DNA of 64,000 bases from Agelaius tricolor (taxonomy: Eukaryota > Chordata > Aves > Passeriformes > Icteridae). The notes under the pieces are model-generated. The model had not been told where the DNA came from. It saw nothing but the letters and a program-made list of their open reading frames with translations, and ran no database searches. The position numbers were made by a program, and so were the translations under genes. The stretch is from assembly GCA_023055355.1 (NCBI GenBank), contig JALJCS010000039.1, forward strand, positions 3,557,001 through 3,621,000. The letters run 5' to 3'. Below are positions 35,133-47,931 of this stretch, piece after piece; position 1 is the first letter of the stretch; each line of letters begins with the position of its first letter.

Positions 35133-38100
35133 ATGGCTGGCAGACTGCTCAGGCTGTTCAAGGGGCTTCGGGGCAAGAAAAGCAAAGGCCCTGCAGCTGC
35201 CCCAGTGCAGCAGCCTGCAGAGCCGGAGCAGTTGCAGCTGCTGCAGGACGGTGAGTGGCAGAGCCAGGCCGCAGGGCCGGTGCCTGCAGCCGGCCTGGCC
35301 CCATCCCATTCCATGCCATGCCATGCCATGCCATGCCATGCCATGCCATGCCATGCCATGCCATGCCATGCCATGCCATCCCATCCCATCCCATCCCATC
35401 CCATCCCATCAAATCCCATCCCATCCCTGTCCTGTCCTGTCCATGGATAGGACAGAAGCTGGGCTGGAGCACCTGGCAGCCATGCTCCATCGCCCGGGGC
35501 ATCCTTAGGCTCTCCCTGCCTGGGCGGTGCAGGGCTGGGCTGTCTTCTCTGGCCTCTCCCACAGCCCCTCAGCTCTGGCTGCGCTTGCTCTTTGCCAGAT
35601 GCAGCCAAGGACCTGACAGAGGAACAGGAAGCCGCCCGTGGCCGCTTCGGCAGAACGGCGCAGGTACCTGCAGCCATCCCCACCTGGGCTGGGCCTGCTG
35701 GCACTGCTCAGCCAAGCAGCAGGCTTGGAGCGCTCCATGGATTCTCCCTCCCTTGCTGCCCTTCTCCTGCGGACCCTCTGTGAATTCATCACGTGCCTTT
35801 GGCAGGAAGAGACCGCCGGTGCGGGCACGGGCATCTTGGAGAACCTTCCGTTCCTCGATGCCGAGACCGGTGCTGCCATGCTGGATTTGCTTGTGGAGAA
35901 GGGTGTCTCCAATCCAGCGCGAGTAAGCAGCCTGGGGCAAGGGCTCATTGGCCCCAGCAGTGGTGCGGCGCCTCGAGCCGGCTCTGCCGGCCTCCCTCGG
36001 CCTTTGAGGCCCGGCCCGATGCGTTTGGAAGGGAAGCACTTCTCAGGGGAAGTTGCTGCTCTGGCACCTCTGCGAGTCTGCCCGTGCCTTCTGCAGGTGC
36101 CCACCATGGTGAGGTCCATCCACCAGTGGCTCACGGCCAATGAGGCTGCTGGGCACAGGCTGGACAAGGCCCTTCTGGAGCTGACCGAGGAATACCCCAG
36201 TGACGTGCTGATCACCCTCTTGCGCTGGGCCCCATCATGTGACAGGTGGGGCAGCCCCACGTGCCTTGAGGGCTTGGGCTTCACCGGCCCGTCACCCTGT
36301 AGAGCCTGTCCCTGCTGACTGCCAGACAGGCAGGGAGTTGCAGGATCCTCTGGCTCCTCTGTTTTCCAGTGCGGCCATGGCAGCTCCTGAGCCTGGTGCC
36401 ATGCTCCCTCCCTGCCCCTCGGGGCCCCTGTACCCACATGGGCTGGCTGGCCGCTGCCGGCCAGGGGCAGTGGGCAGAGGCAGGGCTCAGGGCCAGCGCG
36501 GGCCCCTGCAGCTGCCCAGGCCACGGCGCTGTGGCCGAGACAGCCCTGACACAGAGCTCTGACCCCACAGAGCTGCCGCCACCATGTGGGCAACCATCAT
36601 GTCCTCGAGCAGGACTGCGGAGCCGGCGCTGCAGCTACTCCTCGATGTGCTGAGCGCCTGGCCAGTGAGCAGCGTGTCCACCTCCGATGGGGACGACGCA
36701 GGAGTCTTTGCCCTGGCTGTGAGTTTCTGGAGCTGGCCTTTGCCAGCCCCTAGGCCAGCACTCCAGCAGCCAGCTCTCTGTCCTCCCGCCAGCTGCATCC
36801 TTCTGCCTCAGAGACCGCGCTGAATCCTGCCTTAGGGGCAGGCTTCAGGGGCACCAGGCCGGCTGTTTCCCCCCCTTGTCTCCCCCAGCCTCTCCCTCGC
36901 ATGCTCGGGCCCTGCCACGTGCATGTCTTGGCCACTGAGCCTTGTCTCTGGCTCTTATTTCTTGCAGGCAACCGTGGCGCTGTGGAGAGTCTTCAATCTG
37001 GCCTGGCGCTTGCCTGTCGTGCTGGAGTATTTCCCCAGTCTCTTTCTGAGTCTGCTCTTCCAAGCGTACATCAGCATGCAGGAGATTCCAGAAGAGGTTG
37101 AGACCTTCTGGAAGGGATGCCAGGAGCAACACGGCCTCTCCGCCAAGCCCAACAGGTGCTCCATGCCAGTCCTCCCAGCCTCCCCATGCCTCCCATGCCC
37201 CCAGGGCAGGAGCCGGGGCTCCCAGCGTGACCTGGCCTTTGCTTTGCACACAGCTTTGCCCTGCAGACCGTGAAGGCCCTGCTCTGCCAAATGCGCTATG
37301 AGCACGCGGTGCTGTCCGTGGAACGCAAGCGCGCCTGGGACACGCTGCTCTGTGCCGACACCCACCACTGTGCAGTGGGTCTGCTGGCCAGGTGAGACCT
37401 CGTTCTCCCCACCGCCCCTCTCCTTTGTGCCCGCAACGCCCCACACAGTCCCCGTGGTCATGGGCGGCAGGGCCTTGTCACCAAGGGAGGGATGAGCAGA
37501 CTGGAAAAGGCCGGCACAGGAGGGTGCCCAGGAATGGCCGCCTCCCAAAGCGCCCCCGGGGTGCTCGGCAGGAGACCAGAGCTCTGCCAGTCAGCCCTGG
37601 GAGAGCTTTGCCCGCCCGGCCCAGGAGCAATGGTGCCTTTTTCTCCCTGCCAGGGAGATGCGCCATGTCTCCATCATCTGGTGTTGCGACATGGCATCCC
37701 ACCTCTTTGACCTGCTCAGCCAAGGCATTTCAGACTGGGAACTGCCCGCCCTGGCCTTCCTGGTGGAGGTGAGCCCCATGGCCAGCGCTGCCTGGCTGAG
37801 CTGCCTCCCAGCCCTCTGCCCTCTCGTAGCCGCAGCTGCCTGGGACGCTGCACCAAGCCCTTTGCTGCTGCCTTGGCTCGGCCCTGTGCCCTTCTGAGCA
37901 CCTGCCAGCTGGGCACCTCTGTGCCTGCTCTGTGCCTTTCAGGTCCTGGATTGCCTGGACTTGAGCCAATGCGGTGAAAAAGTCCTGGAGATCTTGACAA
38001 GGCACCTGCAGAGCGAGTCCAGGCAGATGCGTCGCGTGGCGCTGCGAGGCCTCGTGGGGCTCACCTCGATGGTGAGAAGGAGGCAGCAGCTGAAGCTGTG

Positions 38101-40076
38101 CTGCCAGCGTGGGGCTGGGGCAAGCAGCCCCTTGGGCTTAGCTGGGCTTTGGCAGCTGTGCCAGCTGCTCCCAGCTCTCCAGGGTCGCTGTTCAGCTGCC
38201 TGAGTGCTTCGGGACAGGCCTTCGGCCTCTGAGCCCTGCAGCAGCAGCAGCGTGGGGTTGCCCAGCCTTGTTTTGCACACAGGATCCAAGCATGTACAGC
38301 CTGACTGAAAGCCTTGGGAAGCTACTGTGGGATAGAGATGAAGACATCGTTGAGATGAGCCTCGTTGTGCTCAGCTTCCTGCCGCTGCAGAAAGACCTGG
38401 CAATAGCCAGCCCCATGGCCCTGCAGCTGGCTGAGGCGCTCTGGCACCTCTTTGACAATGTGAGGCTCTGTGCCCCCAGCCACGGGCACTCGGGTGGCGC
38501 CTTGGGCCTGGGCACAGGGGGGCCTGGAGCAGCTGATGTGGAGGGCTTTTGCTTCCTTTCCAACAGGACAAGAGCCTTGTGCGGCTGCTCTCCATTGGCC
38601 TCTTCCAAGACGTGATCACGCTGGTAGTGGCAAAGGGAGAAAAGGCCCTGAAGAAGCACATGAGCCAGAGCCTGCTCCCACTCTTCTTCCAGTGCCACGA
38701 TGAGAACGGGCGTGTGGCACAGGTGAGGCCTCCTGGGTGTCCCCATGGGAGGGGGTTTAGCTGTCCCCCCAGCCCCTGGCACCTGAGGGGCTCCAGCCTC
38801 TTCCTGGCCTTGGCACAGAGATGCGGGTCCTGTGCCCTGGGCTGCGGTGCCATCTCTGGGTCTCTGCTGCTCTGCAGGCCTCTTGGGAAACACTGCTTTC
38901 TGCAGTTAGGTTCCTGAAGAGGAAGGATCTCAAGCAGCTGCTGAAGACGGATCAGATGTGGAGATTTGCCGAGTACTTGGTAAGGACAGGCTGCAATGCC
39001 CTGCCCGATGCCTGGAGAAGCCGCCTGCCCCGGCGCCTGTGGCTGCTGGCCGGGCCTCAGGGCTCCGTGGGCTGGGGGCGAGCAGTGCCAGCCGTAGGGG
39101 GCGCCCGGCCCAGGGGCAGGGCCTGCATCAACCCTTTCCCTCCGTGCCCTGCCGCTCTCTGCAGCTGGCAGAGGACAGGAGCCGAGTGGCCGAGCGCCTG
39201 CGCCAGGCCCTGCCGTACCTGCGGAGCGCACAGGAGCCCCTGCGAGAGGCGGCCGTCAGGTTCATGGGTGAGCCCCAAGCCCGGCTCCTGCCCCGCCCCG
39301 CCCCGCCCCGCCCCGCCGCAGCTCGGCCCCAGCCCCGCCTGCTGTCCCGGCAGCAGGATCCGGGCGCGGGCAAGTGCAGCCCCCGCTGGCCTGGGCATTG
39401 GTGCTGCCGCCCTCTGGCAGCCGTGCCCTCGGGCGGCAGCGTGCGCCAGGGGCCCGGGCTGATCCCTGCCGGGCCAGCAGGGCGTGTGGCCTCAGGGCTG
39501 GCAGCGGCCTTGTGCGGCAGCTGTGGCTCTGAAGGCAGGACACGCTCTGTGTTCGCCAGGGATGGCCGGGCGCTACCTGACAGGGCAGCAGCCGCAGTTC
39601 CGCATCATCTGCAGGGGTGAGTGAAGCCCGCGGGCTCCCGCCGGGGGCTGCCGCTGGCACCTGTGTTTCCTGGCCCGCCCGCCCACGGCTCAGCTCCCTG
39701 CGCGCCCCAAGGGCAGCGTGGCCACAGCACAGACACCTTGCAGGGGCCTGCGGGACATTCCTGGCCAGCAGCTGCCAGCTCGTCCTTCTTGTCTCCTGCT
39801 TCCTCCAGGCTGCCTCCTCCAGGCTGTGGCATGGACGAGGCTGGAGGCTCTGCCCAGCTGCGCGCAGATCCAGCCTCTGACTGTGCCTCTGTTTCTCTCT
39901 CTGCAGCCCTTCAGGACATGACGGATGACTCCAGCCCAGCCATCTCATGCCTGGCGCTTCAAGCTCTGTACATCCTTTTAGCTGTACAGAGCGTTCCCTC
40001 CTGCCGACTGCAGAAGATGCGAGACCAACTGCGCCGCCTCTGGCAGTCGCGGCCTTTCCTGTGTGGCCGCGGCTGA
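35133..40076 (+). CDS. MROH-like HEAT-repeat protein gene, copy P (complete, 15 exons)
   Basis: Exons: 35133-35250, 35599-35663, 35806-35922, 36097-36245, 36571-36718, 36968-37155, 37254-37391, 37654-37768, 37943-38071, 38283-38459, 38567-38722, 38878-38979, 39165-39267, 39560-39616 and 39907-40076. Every border is GT-AG, and the 1932 nt form one frame of 643 codons plus TGA. The protein starts MAGRLLRLFKGLRGKKSKG. Residues 62-100 (exon 3) replace the long acidic exon 3 of A-C. From about residue 101 to the end it is repeated helical hairpins (HEAT-type), with landmarks VRSIHQWL, EEVETFWKGC, ALRGLVGL, LAEALWHLFDN and SLLPLFFQCHDENG. ATTAAA at 40199 is a likely poly(A) signal. HEAT proteins of the MROH group are mostly of unknown function. 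This is the reference copy from which the other four were read. Confidence 0.85.
35311..35410. repeat. CCATG/CCATC microsatellite in intron 1 of gene copy P
   Basis: About 13 CCATG units followed by about 7 CCATC units. In gene orientation CCATC is the same motif as the GGGAT arrays of the minus-strand copies, so this is a shared ancestral intronic array with a second variant motif that has spread. Confidence 0.92.
39291..39315. repeat. CCCCG pentamer array in intron 13 of copy P
   Basis: Five CCCCG units just downstream of exon 13. Confidence 0.85.
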
Positions 40077-40198
40077 GGGTCCTGCCGCGGTGCTGCGGAG
40101 AACTGATCCGGGAGGCTGCGTCTGCTGGGGCCACCTGAGCCTGCGGGGAACACCTCTCCTCTGCCAGCACTTCCTTTCCCTTCACCCACTAGAGGAAC

Positions 40199-40204
40199 AT
40201 TAAA
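40199..40204 (+). terminator. Poly(A) signal of gene copy P
   Basis: ATTAAA, 123 bp after the TGA, followed by a GT-rich stretch (GCTCTTGTTGG). Confidence 0.6.
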
Positions 40205-40367
40205 TTGCTCTTGTTGGATAGCTGGCTGTCCAGGAGCTTTCTCTCGGTGCAGAGTGTCTTCAGGCCAACCGGGAAGAGGGCAAAAAGGCTGCTTGCTCTC
40301 AGCCACTTGCCCAAGCGTGCGCTGTGGAAGGGAAAGTGGCCTAACAGCCCTTGGCCTTTGGTGGTAA

Positions 40368-41930
40368 GTCTGAATGACTTTAGGTCCTTTCAGGACAGGC
40401 ACTCCAGCTCTTGCCCGTATTCCCCCATGTGAGTTTCCCGGTGCAGTTTCAGAGGTGCAGCCCCAGGCCCTCCACAAACACAAGCTGCCCGCTGCCTCTT
40501 CACCTGCCTAAACTCCTACCTGCGCTCACGGCATCTAAACCAGGCTGTTCTCGGCCAGGGACCAGAGCCCTCTTCGTGCAGGTGCTCTTGCCAACACCTT
40601 CCAGGTCTCTCTGCTGTGCACGCAGAGCTTTTCATGCCCGCTCCCAACAGGCTTTGGAATGCAGAGCACAGCTTGGCTGGCTCTGCCACCAGCACAGCCC
40701 AAACACAGGTGGAGGAAGAAGCTGCAGGGGCTGTTTTGTGGCCATGTCCAAGAGAGACTGGAAGGGTGCCCTCCCTCTGCTCTCCCTTGGTTGGCTTTCT
40801 GACTGGCTCTGAGCCCGGGGCTGCCGTTCCTCACTTGTGGGGAGCAGAAGCACAGCTGGGATCCCGGCACTGCCTGACAGTGCTGCAGGCACCGGCAGGG
40901 CCGCGTGTCCGAGTCTCGGGCACCGTGCTGCTGCTTCATTTGCCCTCAGGCACAGCCAGAGCTCCCTGCTAAGCCCGGATGCTCTCTGCTTCTGCCCTCT
41001 TCCTCATCCTGTGCAGGGATGGAGCACTGCTGTGCTTTCAGGAAGCTATTCTTGAAAACTTCCAGCATTCCAAGCTCCTTTGCCCTCCATGGATGCTTGC
41101 CATGGAATCCCTCACCGCTGGCTTCAGAGCATATTCAGGTTGCCTCTTCCAAAATCCAGGGACTCCCAGGTGCTCAGCAAGATCTGGAAGTGCACGGTGC
41201 TCTGGAACTTCACCTTCAGCACAGGGACCTTTCCAGCCTGACCTGCCCTCGTTCCTCTGGCTCTGTGCACAAAACAGGGCCTGGAAGAGAACAGCAGCAG
41301 GGGCCTGTGTGTCCCAGGGCCCCGGGTTTGCTTCAGCTCCACAGGGATGCAGGCAAAGTGAAGAAGCCAAACTGTTTATTAATGGAAGGCAAAGCAAAGG
41401 GATGAGCTGGGAGGGAAAAAGGGGATGGGCAGTGTCTGAGGGCTGGAGGGAGGGAGCTGTCAACAGGGAGGGAAAGTGGAGGGAGAAAATGGTGATGGAC
41501 AGGCTGAGGGCAGAGCTAGCAAAAGGGAGGAATAGTGGAGAGAATAAAAGGTGATGGGCAGTGTCTGAGGGCTAGAGGGAGGGAGCCGTCTACGGGACAG
41601 GCAGGGAGAGGGCTGAAGCCACAAGAACTGTGCCCACCATCAGCTGTGCCAGGACTTCCAGCAGCGCTGAGTGGTGATGTCGTCTTTAGTGTCTCCTGGT
41701 GCTATTCTTGGGATACTGGTTCACTGGATCCAGAAGATGTCCGTAATTCTTGAGCTCTTTGGGGAAACTAGGCTTGATTTTCCAGGTCAGAGCATGATGG
41801 GCTGGCACGTTGCCTCTGGGCTTGAAAGACTGAAAGAGGGAAGACCAGAGCCATGGCAACAGCCCAGATCTGTGGGAATCCTACAAGACCTTCTGAACAG
41901 GGCCATCCAAGCCAGAAGGGAGTAGGAGAC
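40368..41930 (-). repeat. Inverted upstream block downstream of gene copy P
   Basis: Direct-orientation homologue of about 5780-7250 of unit A. Relative to gene P it is inverted compared with the block at 33415-35132, so gene P is flanked by inverted copies of the shared part. It keeps the minus-strand AATAAA (41380-41375). No intact gene found. Confidence 0.7.
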
Positions 41931-42604
41931 ATTGGAATCAGCTGGGAGGTCTTGCTGGAATAAATGAAAAGGGCAGGAGATTTTTTCTCCTTTTTAGTGC
42001 CTTTATTAAGGTCAGCTTGGGTGGGGGCTCGATGGGTCGTGCGCACGCCGCCGCCACTGCTCCCAGGAGTGGCAGGGAGGAGGAGGATGCAGCTCTGTCC
42101 CCTGGTGTGCAGGCAGAGCCGGGGCTTCCGCCCTCGCCAGAGCACCAGGAGATTCCCATTTTCGATTTAACATTTGAGGTCTTCTTTCTAGCTGACATCT
42201 CTGGGTTAGGGTGAGAGGTTCAAAGGTCTTAGCACACCCTGGATTCAGTTGCTTACCCTTAGATGTCACTTAGATTGTTTAATTCAGTGCTGGCTCGTTG
42301 TTTGAGGGGTTTTTCTTTGCTGGACTTGGCCAAGTGTTTCTACATTTGCATCCAAGCTCTGATGTCACTCCCTCCTCACAGTCCCAGGTGCCATTTTCCA
42401 GGAAGCAGCAGGGGTGATACCCGACGAAGGGGGATTTCTAACAATTAAACTATTAACAACAGGTAATTAAAGAATAACACTCTTAACAACAGGTAATTGC
42501 AAAATGAAACTATTAACAATAAGTAATTAAAGCTCTAACTTAGTAGCAATTGGTTTAACTTGTTGACTCTAAACCTTTTAAAAATGGACAACTTTTTACT
42601 CCTT
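41931..42604. other. Intergenic DNA before the degenerate gammaretroviral element
   Basis: No gene supported. Contains a 30-bp tandem repeat at 42449-42538. Confidence 0.45.
42449..42538. repeat. 30-bp tandem repeat, three units
   Basis: Units start at 42449, 42479 and 42509, each containing a variant of TATTAACAACAGGTAATTAA. Confidence 0.8.
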
Positions 42605-45600
42605 ACACTCAGGACAAAGAAATGGCTGGGGTGGGCAGAAACCTATCCCTAAACTCTGGACCACTCAATGTGCCTATTGTAAGAAAGAAAGGCATTGGAA
42701 GAGAGACTGCCTGCAACTCAAAGCCAAGGTGGTTGAAGAACTGAATCAATGCAAAGGTTGGCTGGAGGGCATCCCCCCAGAAAACCCTCTGGTCAAAAGC
42801 GAACTGGGGGAAAAGGTGAGGAAAATGAAATGTCTGGTGAATGCGGCTGCAACACATTCTGTATTAAAGTTGGAAGAAATTGATCCTGGTAAAGTTGTGA
42901 ATGTTATTGGAGCCACAAGTCAACAGCAGAAGGTATCCTTTCTAAAACCACGATCTTATGAACTGGGAAACACAGTAGGAATACATCAGTTCCTACATAT
43001 GCCTACGCCCCCAAAACACCTCATTGGAAGGATTTGTTGGAGACATGAGAATGTCGTAACAGGTTCCAACAGGCTGAAATGTAGTTTAGCCCTGGAGGAG
43101 TTCAGATCAAAGTCAATGACCAACAAATAATCGTGTTCTAAGTCTAGCTCTCATTACAGCTTTGTCCAAATCAGAAGAGACACAGAAGAAGTTCTTAGTC
43201 AGCTTTGTCTTAAAGTCTGGGTGGATGGGACCCCTGGTAAGGCCAAAGCAGCACAAGCTGTAATCATTAGACTTAAACCTGGAACATGACCAATAAGAAT
43301 TAAACAATATCCACTTAAGGTGGAAAACATAAAAATTGCTAAGCCTTTCATAGACAATTGTCTAAAATTTGGGTTGTTACTGGAATGTGAATCTGAATAG
43401 AATACACCCATTTTACCCATACAAAAGCCTGATGGTTTGAACTACAGTCTGGTTCAATACCTACAGGCTATTAACAAAATAGCTGGAGATCTCCACCCAG
43501 TGGTTGCAAATCCATATGCTTTGCTAAGCAAACTAAAAGATGAATATGGATGGTTTACCATTTCAGATCTCAAGGATGCTTTCTTCTGTATACCCTTGGA
43601 CCCTGGCAGCCAAAACCGGTTTGCCTTTGAATGGGGAAACCCAGAGACTGGAAGGACAAGTCAATTTACCTGGACTGTAGGGCCACAGGGATTCAACAAT
43701 AGTCCAACCACATTTGGAAAACACTTTGCTGAGGACCTTGAAAGTTGGGTAAGCCCGTCCACAAATGGAATTGTGTTACAATAGGTAGATGATCTACTTT
43801 TAGCCACTGAAACTTAAAAAGACTGGAATGGACAGTAAGCCTATGAAATGACCTGGGACTAAGTGGATACAAGGCATCCAGAAATCAAGCTCAAATAATC
43901 AAACAGGAAGTCATTTACCGAGGCTACAAAATATCCCAAGCGCAGCAGGGACTAAGACAGGACGGCAAAGGGACCACCCACGGAACCCCACTCCCTACTA
44001 ATGCCAAAGAACTGAGAACCTTTCTAGGAGTGACTGGATGCTGTATTAACTGTGGTAGTGGCTGTGGACTGCTGGTTAAGCCACTGTAGCAGCTCTTAGA
44101 AGACAATCCCAGAGACCTGAAATGGACACCCCAAAGTAAGAAAGCCTTTCAAAAGCTGAAGGAGGACTTGAAAAGAGCACCTGCTCTGGGCTGGACAGAT
44201 GTCTGGGAACCCTTCCAGCTTTTCTCTTATGAGAGGCAAGGGATGGCATTAGGTGCACTAGCTCAAACAGTTGGCCCATAGAAGAGAGCAATAGCATCAT
44301 TTTCCAAACAACTGGATGCAGTCAGTAGGGGATAGCCTGACTGTAAGCAGTTGCTGCTCTTGTTTCAGACATCCAAGGAGCCTGGAAATTCACTCTAGGT
44401 CAACAAATAATTTTTTTTATCTCACATCCAGTAGCAGCAATTCTTGACTAAAAGGGTGGGCATTGGCTTTCACCTTCCAGATTCCTTAAATATCAGGCAA
44501 TGTTGGTGGAACAATGCAGCATTACAAAACAAATCTCTTCTCTAGTTCATCCAGCAGCATTCCCAGCTACTCACTAGAAAGACAAGGAGCCTTTGTAGCA
44601 TGACTGGATCAAAACCATTCAGTCCACTTTATTCCAGCTGCCCAGATCTTAAAGAAACCCCAATTCCAAGAGCAGAATCTCAGTACACAGATGGGAGTGG
44701 CTTTGTAAGAGCAGATCAGTGAAAATCAGGATATACAATTAGCACGGAACAATAGGAGATAGAAGCCCTGCACAAGTCAGCTCAGAAGACAGAGATAATC
44801 ACTTTAACCCGTACCCTCTGACCAGTCTGAGGAAAAAGGATCAATAGATGAACAGATTCCAAGAATGCCTTTAGAGTAATAGACACCCATGAAGCAGTTT
44901 AGAAAGATAAAGGACTTTTGACAGCTCAAGGAAAGCAGTTGAAGCATTCAGAAGAAATCTTAAAATTGCTGCAGGCAGTACTACTGCCTCAAGAGGTTGC
45001 AATTCTGCACTGAAAAGGACATCAGAAAGGGGAAACCGACCCCAAAAGAGGTAACAGATTGAAAAAAGAGCAGCAGAACAAAGCCATGCTGAGATTCAGG
45101 CACTAATGCCCAAAGGTAAGGAACAATATGACAGTGATGTATGTCGTATAATCAGAAAGATCTAGAATTAGCAAAGAATTTGAAAGCAGAATGAAAACAT
45201 TATGTTTTTTCAACTCCTCAGGGATAGACAGTTATGCCAGAAAGAGCATCATGGAAATTAATTAAAGATGAACATAATTGTGTACACTGGGAAGGGGACG
45301 CCTTACATAATTATTTGATAAGGACAACAGTAAGATGCAACCTGTACTCTAGTGTAAAGCAGGTAACCCAAGGGTGTGAAATAACATCTTAGAGCCAATC
45401 CACAAACCAGGACTAGAGTTGAGCTTGGCACAGTAGACAAGGGACAATATCCTGGACAGCACTGGCAAGTTGACTTTTCTGAATTGCCAAGAAAAGGAGG
45501 GTATAAATACCTTCTGCCTTTAACTGATACCTTCTCAGCATGACCTGAGGCATTCCCAACCCAAACAAATAAAGCCAAAGTTTTCAACAGTTTGGTAAAC

Positions 45601-46480
45601 AATATAATGCCCTGGTTCAGAGTGCCTTTAGACATCTCCTCTGACTGAGGACCACGTTTCCTAGCAAATATTGCACAGCAACTTTGCAATAATCTCCAAA
45701 TCAACTGGCACCTACACACACTGGATTGGCCCCAGGCCAGTGGCCAGGTGGAAAAGATGAATTAGCCGGTAAAACAACAGATAGTCAAAACTGTACCAGA
45801 GGCCAACATACCTTGGCCCCAGGCCCTACCTTTGGCTTTATAACGGATTTGATAAGACCAAGAACAAAAGAAAACCTGAATCCCTTTGAAATACTGTACA
45901 GAAGACCATATAAGCAAAACTAGCAAGGGGAAGATACTGTACAAGTTGGAGAGGGGTATCTCCAGAACCATGTTGTCCAACTAACACAGCAGCTGCAGAA
46001 AACAAACCAACACATTTTGAGCACATGAGCAAGAGGATGCTCCTCTCCACAAATCCAGCCTGGGGACCAGGTAGACCAGGTAGAAAGCCTCTTATCCCAA
46101 AATGGAAAGGAGTCTATTTAGTACTTTTAATCACTTACACAGCCTTTAAAGCCTAAAGCATTCATCTCTTGGATACATTATTCCAGAATTAAAATGCTTT
46201 GCAAAAGGCAAGTGGAGTCCAAAAGGGGACCTCAGAAAGAACAGGAGAAACCAAGATGCATTTCACACCATCATCGTCTTCCCGATACTTCTAATCAGAA
46301 TGCAAGCCACAGCAGACGACTGTCACTACCATAATGATCTCCTTGGCCTGCAAGATCCTGGTAGATGGAACACTCAAAAATATTCAGGACCTAACTGGCT
46401 AAAAGAGATTAAAAGGTAAAAGCACTTTATGCCCTTTTAAGGACTAATGACCGAGCAGTTAAAGATTGAGGAAAACCTGA
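42605..46480 (+). pseudogene. Degenerate gammaretrovirus-like gag-pol
   Basis: In order: one CCHC knuckle (CAYCKKERHWKRDC, 42669-42710); a protease-like stretch within 42729-43130 whose catalytic triad reads NAA instead of DTG; a reverse transcriptase core at 43437-43784 (ISDLKDAFFCIPLDP, WTVGPQGFNNSPTTFGKHF) with a TAG at 43782 exactly where the first residue of the YxDD box should be, followed by VDDLLLA; an RNase H start (YTDGSGFV) near 44690; and an integrase core at about 45440-45760 (QVDFSELPR, ASGQVEKMN). Many stops and frameshifts show an old, dead element. A possible env remnant follows to about 46880 but is not recognisable. Confidence 0.8.
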
Positions 46481-46881
46481 CTCCATGCCTGCCTTTCTTG
46501 TCCCACCTGAAAGCAGGATCTCTGTGGCTTGTAAATTTGAAACTCACAAACCTCGTTCAGAGAAGATTGCTCGAGTGATCATGCGCATCTGCGACCTTTC
46601 TAACAAGCAGTGTGTGAATTCATTTTCATGTGAATCCTATCAGGATTTTTGCACTATGCAAATTAAAATGGGAGACTATAACCTAGCAGAAGATAGTTGC
46701 CTTCTTCTGCGGCGCACAGGTGGGGTGGGAGGACCATCATCACACAGAGATCCAGGAACTGAGCCCGCCAGGAATCCGACCCAACAAATATTGTTTCCAA
46801 CAGGCAGCTCTTGTGCAACTAGAGTTAGAAATTGTCCTGCTTGTACGCTCAGTACACGGAACAGGTCTCATACTGGATCTG

Positions 46882-47501
46882 TGTGGGATCTCAGCACATC
46901 GTTCCTAATGTCCAGAGATGCCAGGAGAACCCTTGGGGGGTCTCGAAAATCCTGGAATGTTGCCAAGAGTGTTTGGTGGCTTGATTTCGATCCATCCACA
47001 GAAGTAACAAGAGTCTGAGGACAAGAGAATCACTTTAGAGTAAAAGGTGTAAAAGAGACACATTTAGAGGGTGAAATATAAACTTTAAGGTTTTTGGTAC
47101 AGGGGGTTATGGAGACAAGATGGAGGGATCAGGGCGTGTCTCGTCCTTCTTCTTTCTTCTCCTTGTCCTCCATCTCCTGTGATGATGTTGGCACTTGGGG
47201 ATTGGTTTCTGGTGAAGGTGCACTTGCCAACATGGGTGAAAAGCATTGGGAAATAAAGGTAAATATTGTGTACGTAGATTTTAGTATAAAAAGACATGAC
47301 CGCCCCGTGGGTGGTCAGAGAGTGCCTGTGACTGCTTGCAGATCAGACCTCTGTTGGGCAGACAGAAAATTTTGTAGATAAGAAATAATAAACAATCAGA
47401 AGACCGAAAAGCTGAAGAGTCCAGACTCGTCCTTTGAATCGCGTGCCACCCAAGAACCACTCTACCCGTGTCGGGGCAGAGACAGACAGCCGAACCCGAC
47501 A
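46882..47501 (+). repeat. 5' LTR of the betaretrovirus-like provirus
   Basis: 620 bp, starts TGTGGGATCT and ends CCCGACA. TATA box TATAAA at 47285-47290 and AATAAA at 47387-47392 place R between them. Confidence 0.92.
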
Positions 47502-47503
47502 TT

Positions 47504-47521
47504 TGGCGTCCCTGGGTGGGC
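47504..47521 (+). other. Primer-binding site for tRNA-Asn(GUU)
   Basis: TGGCGTCCCTGGGTGGGC, starting two bases after the LTR, is the exact complement of the last 18 bases (with CCA) of vertebrate tRNA-Asn as I recall it. Betaretroviruses commonly use tRNA-Lys, so this is a notable primer choice. Confidence 0.8.
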
Positions 47522-47931
47522 ACCTGGTGGGCGATCCGGGGAGCACCCGGTGAGCATCCGGAGGGCTGCTCAGCAGCGACCAGCGATCCAGCAGCATCCG
47601 GCAGCCTTCGCTGAGCCACAGTGAGCTCTGCTGTGCACCTCTTGCACAGGGTCAGCCTTGAAGCACCGAGTGGGCAGCTCCCGAGTTGGACTCATTCCCA
47701 GGAGAGCCTGATAACTCCTTAGGAAAACAGCCAAAAAGCAGCCAGGAGAATCTGAAAATGCAGCAGCCACAGAAAACATCGCACTCCACCTCAGCCGAAG
47801 AAAGTTCGTAGCAGGACAGCCCGGATCGGAATCAGAAAGGCGCCTCCGGATCCATCTCCTGTGACCTGCAGGCCACAGCCTTCGGACTGCTCTGACGACA
47901 GGATTCGGTGAGAAGGTCAAGAATTAAGAAC

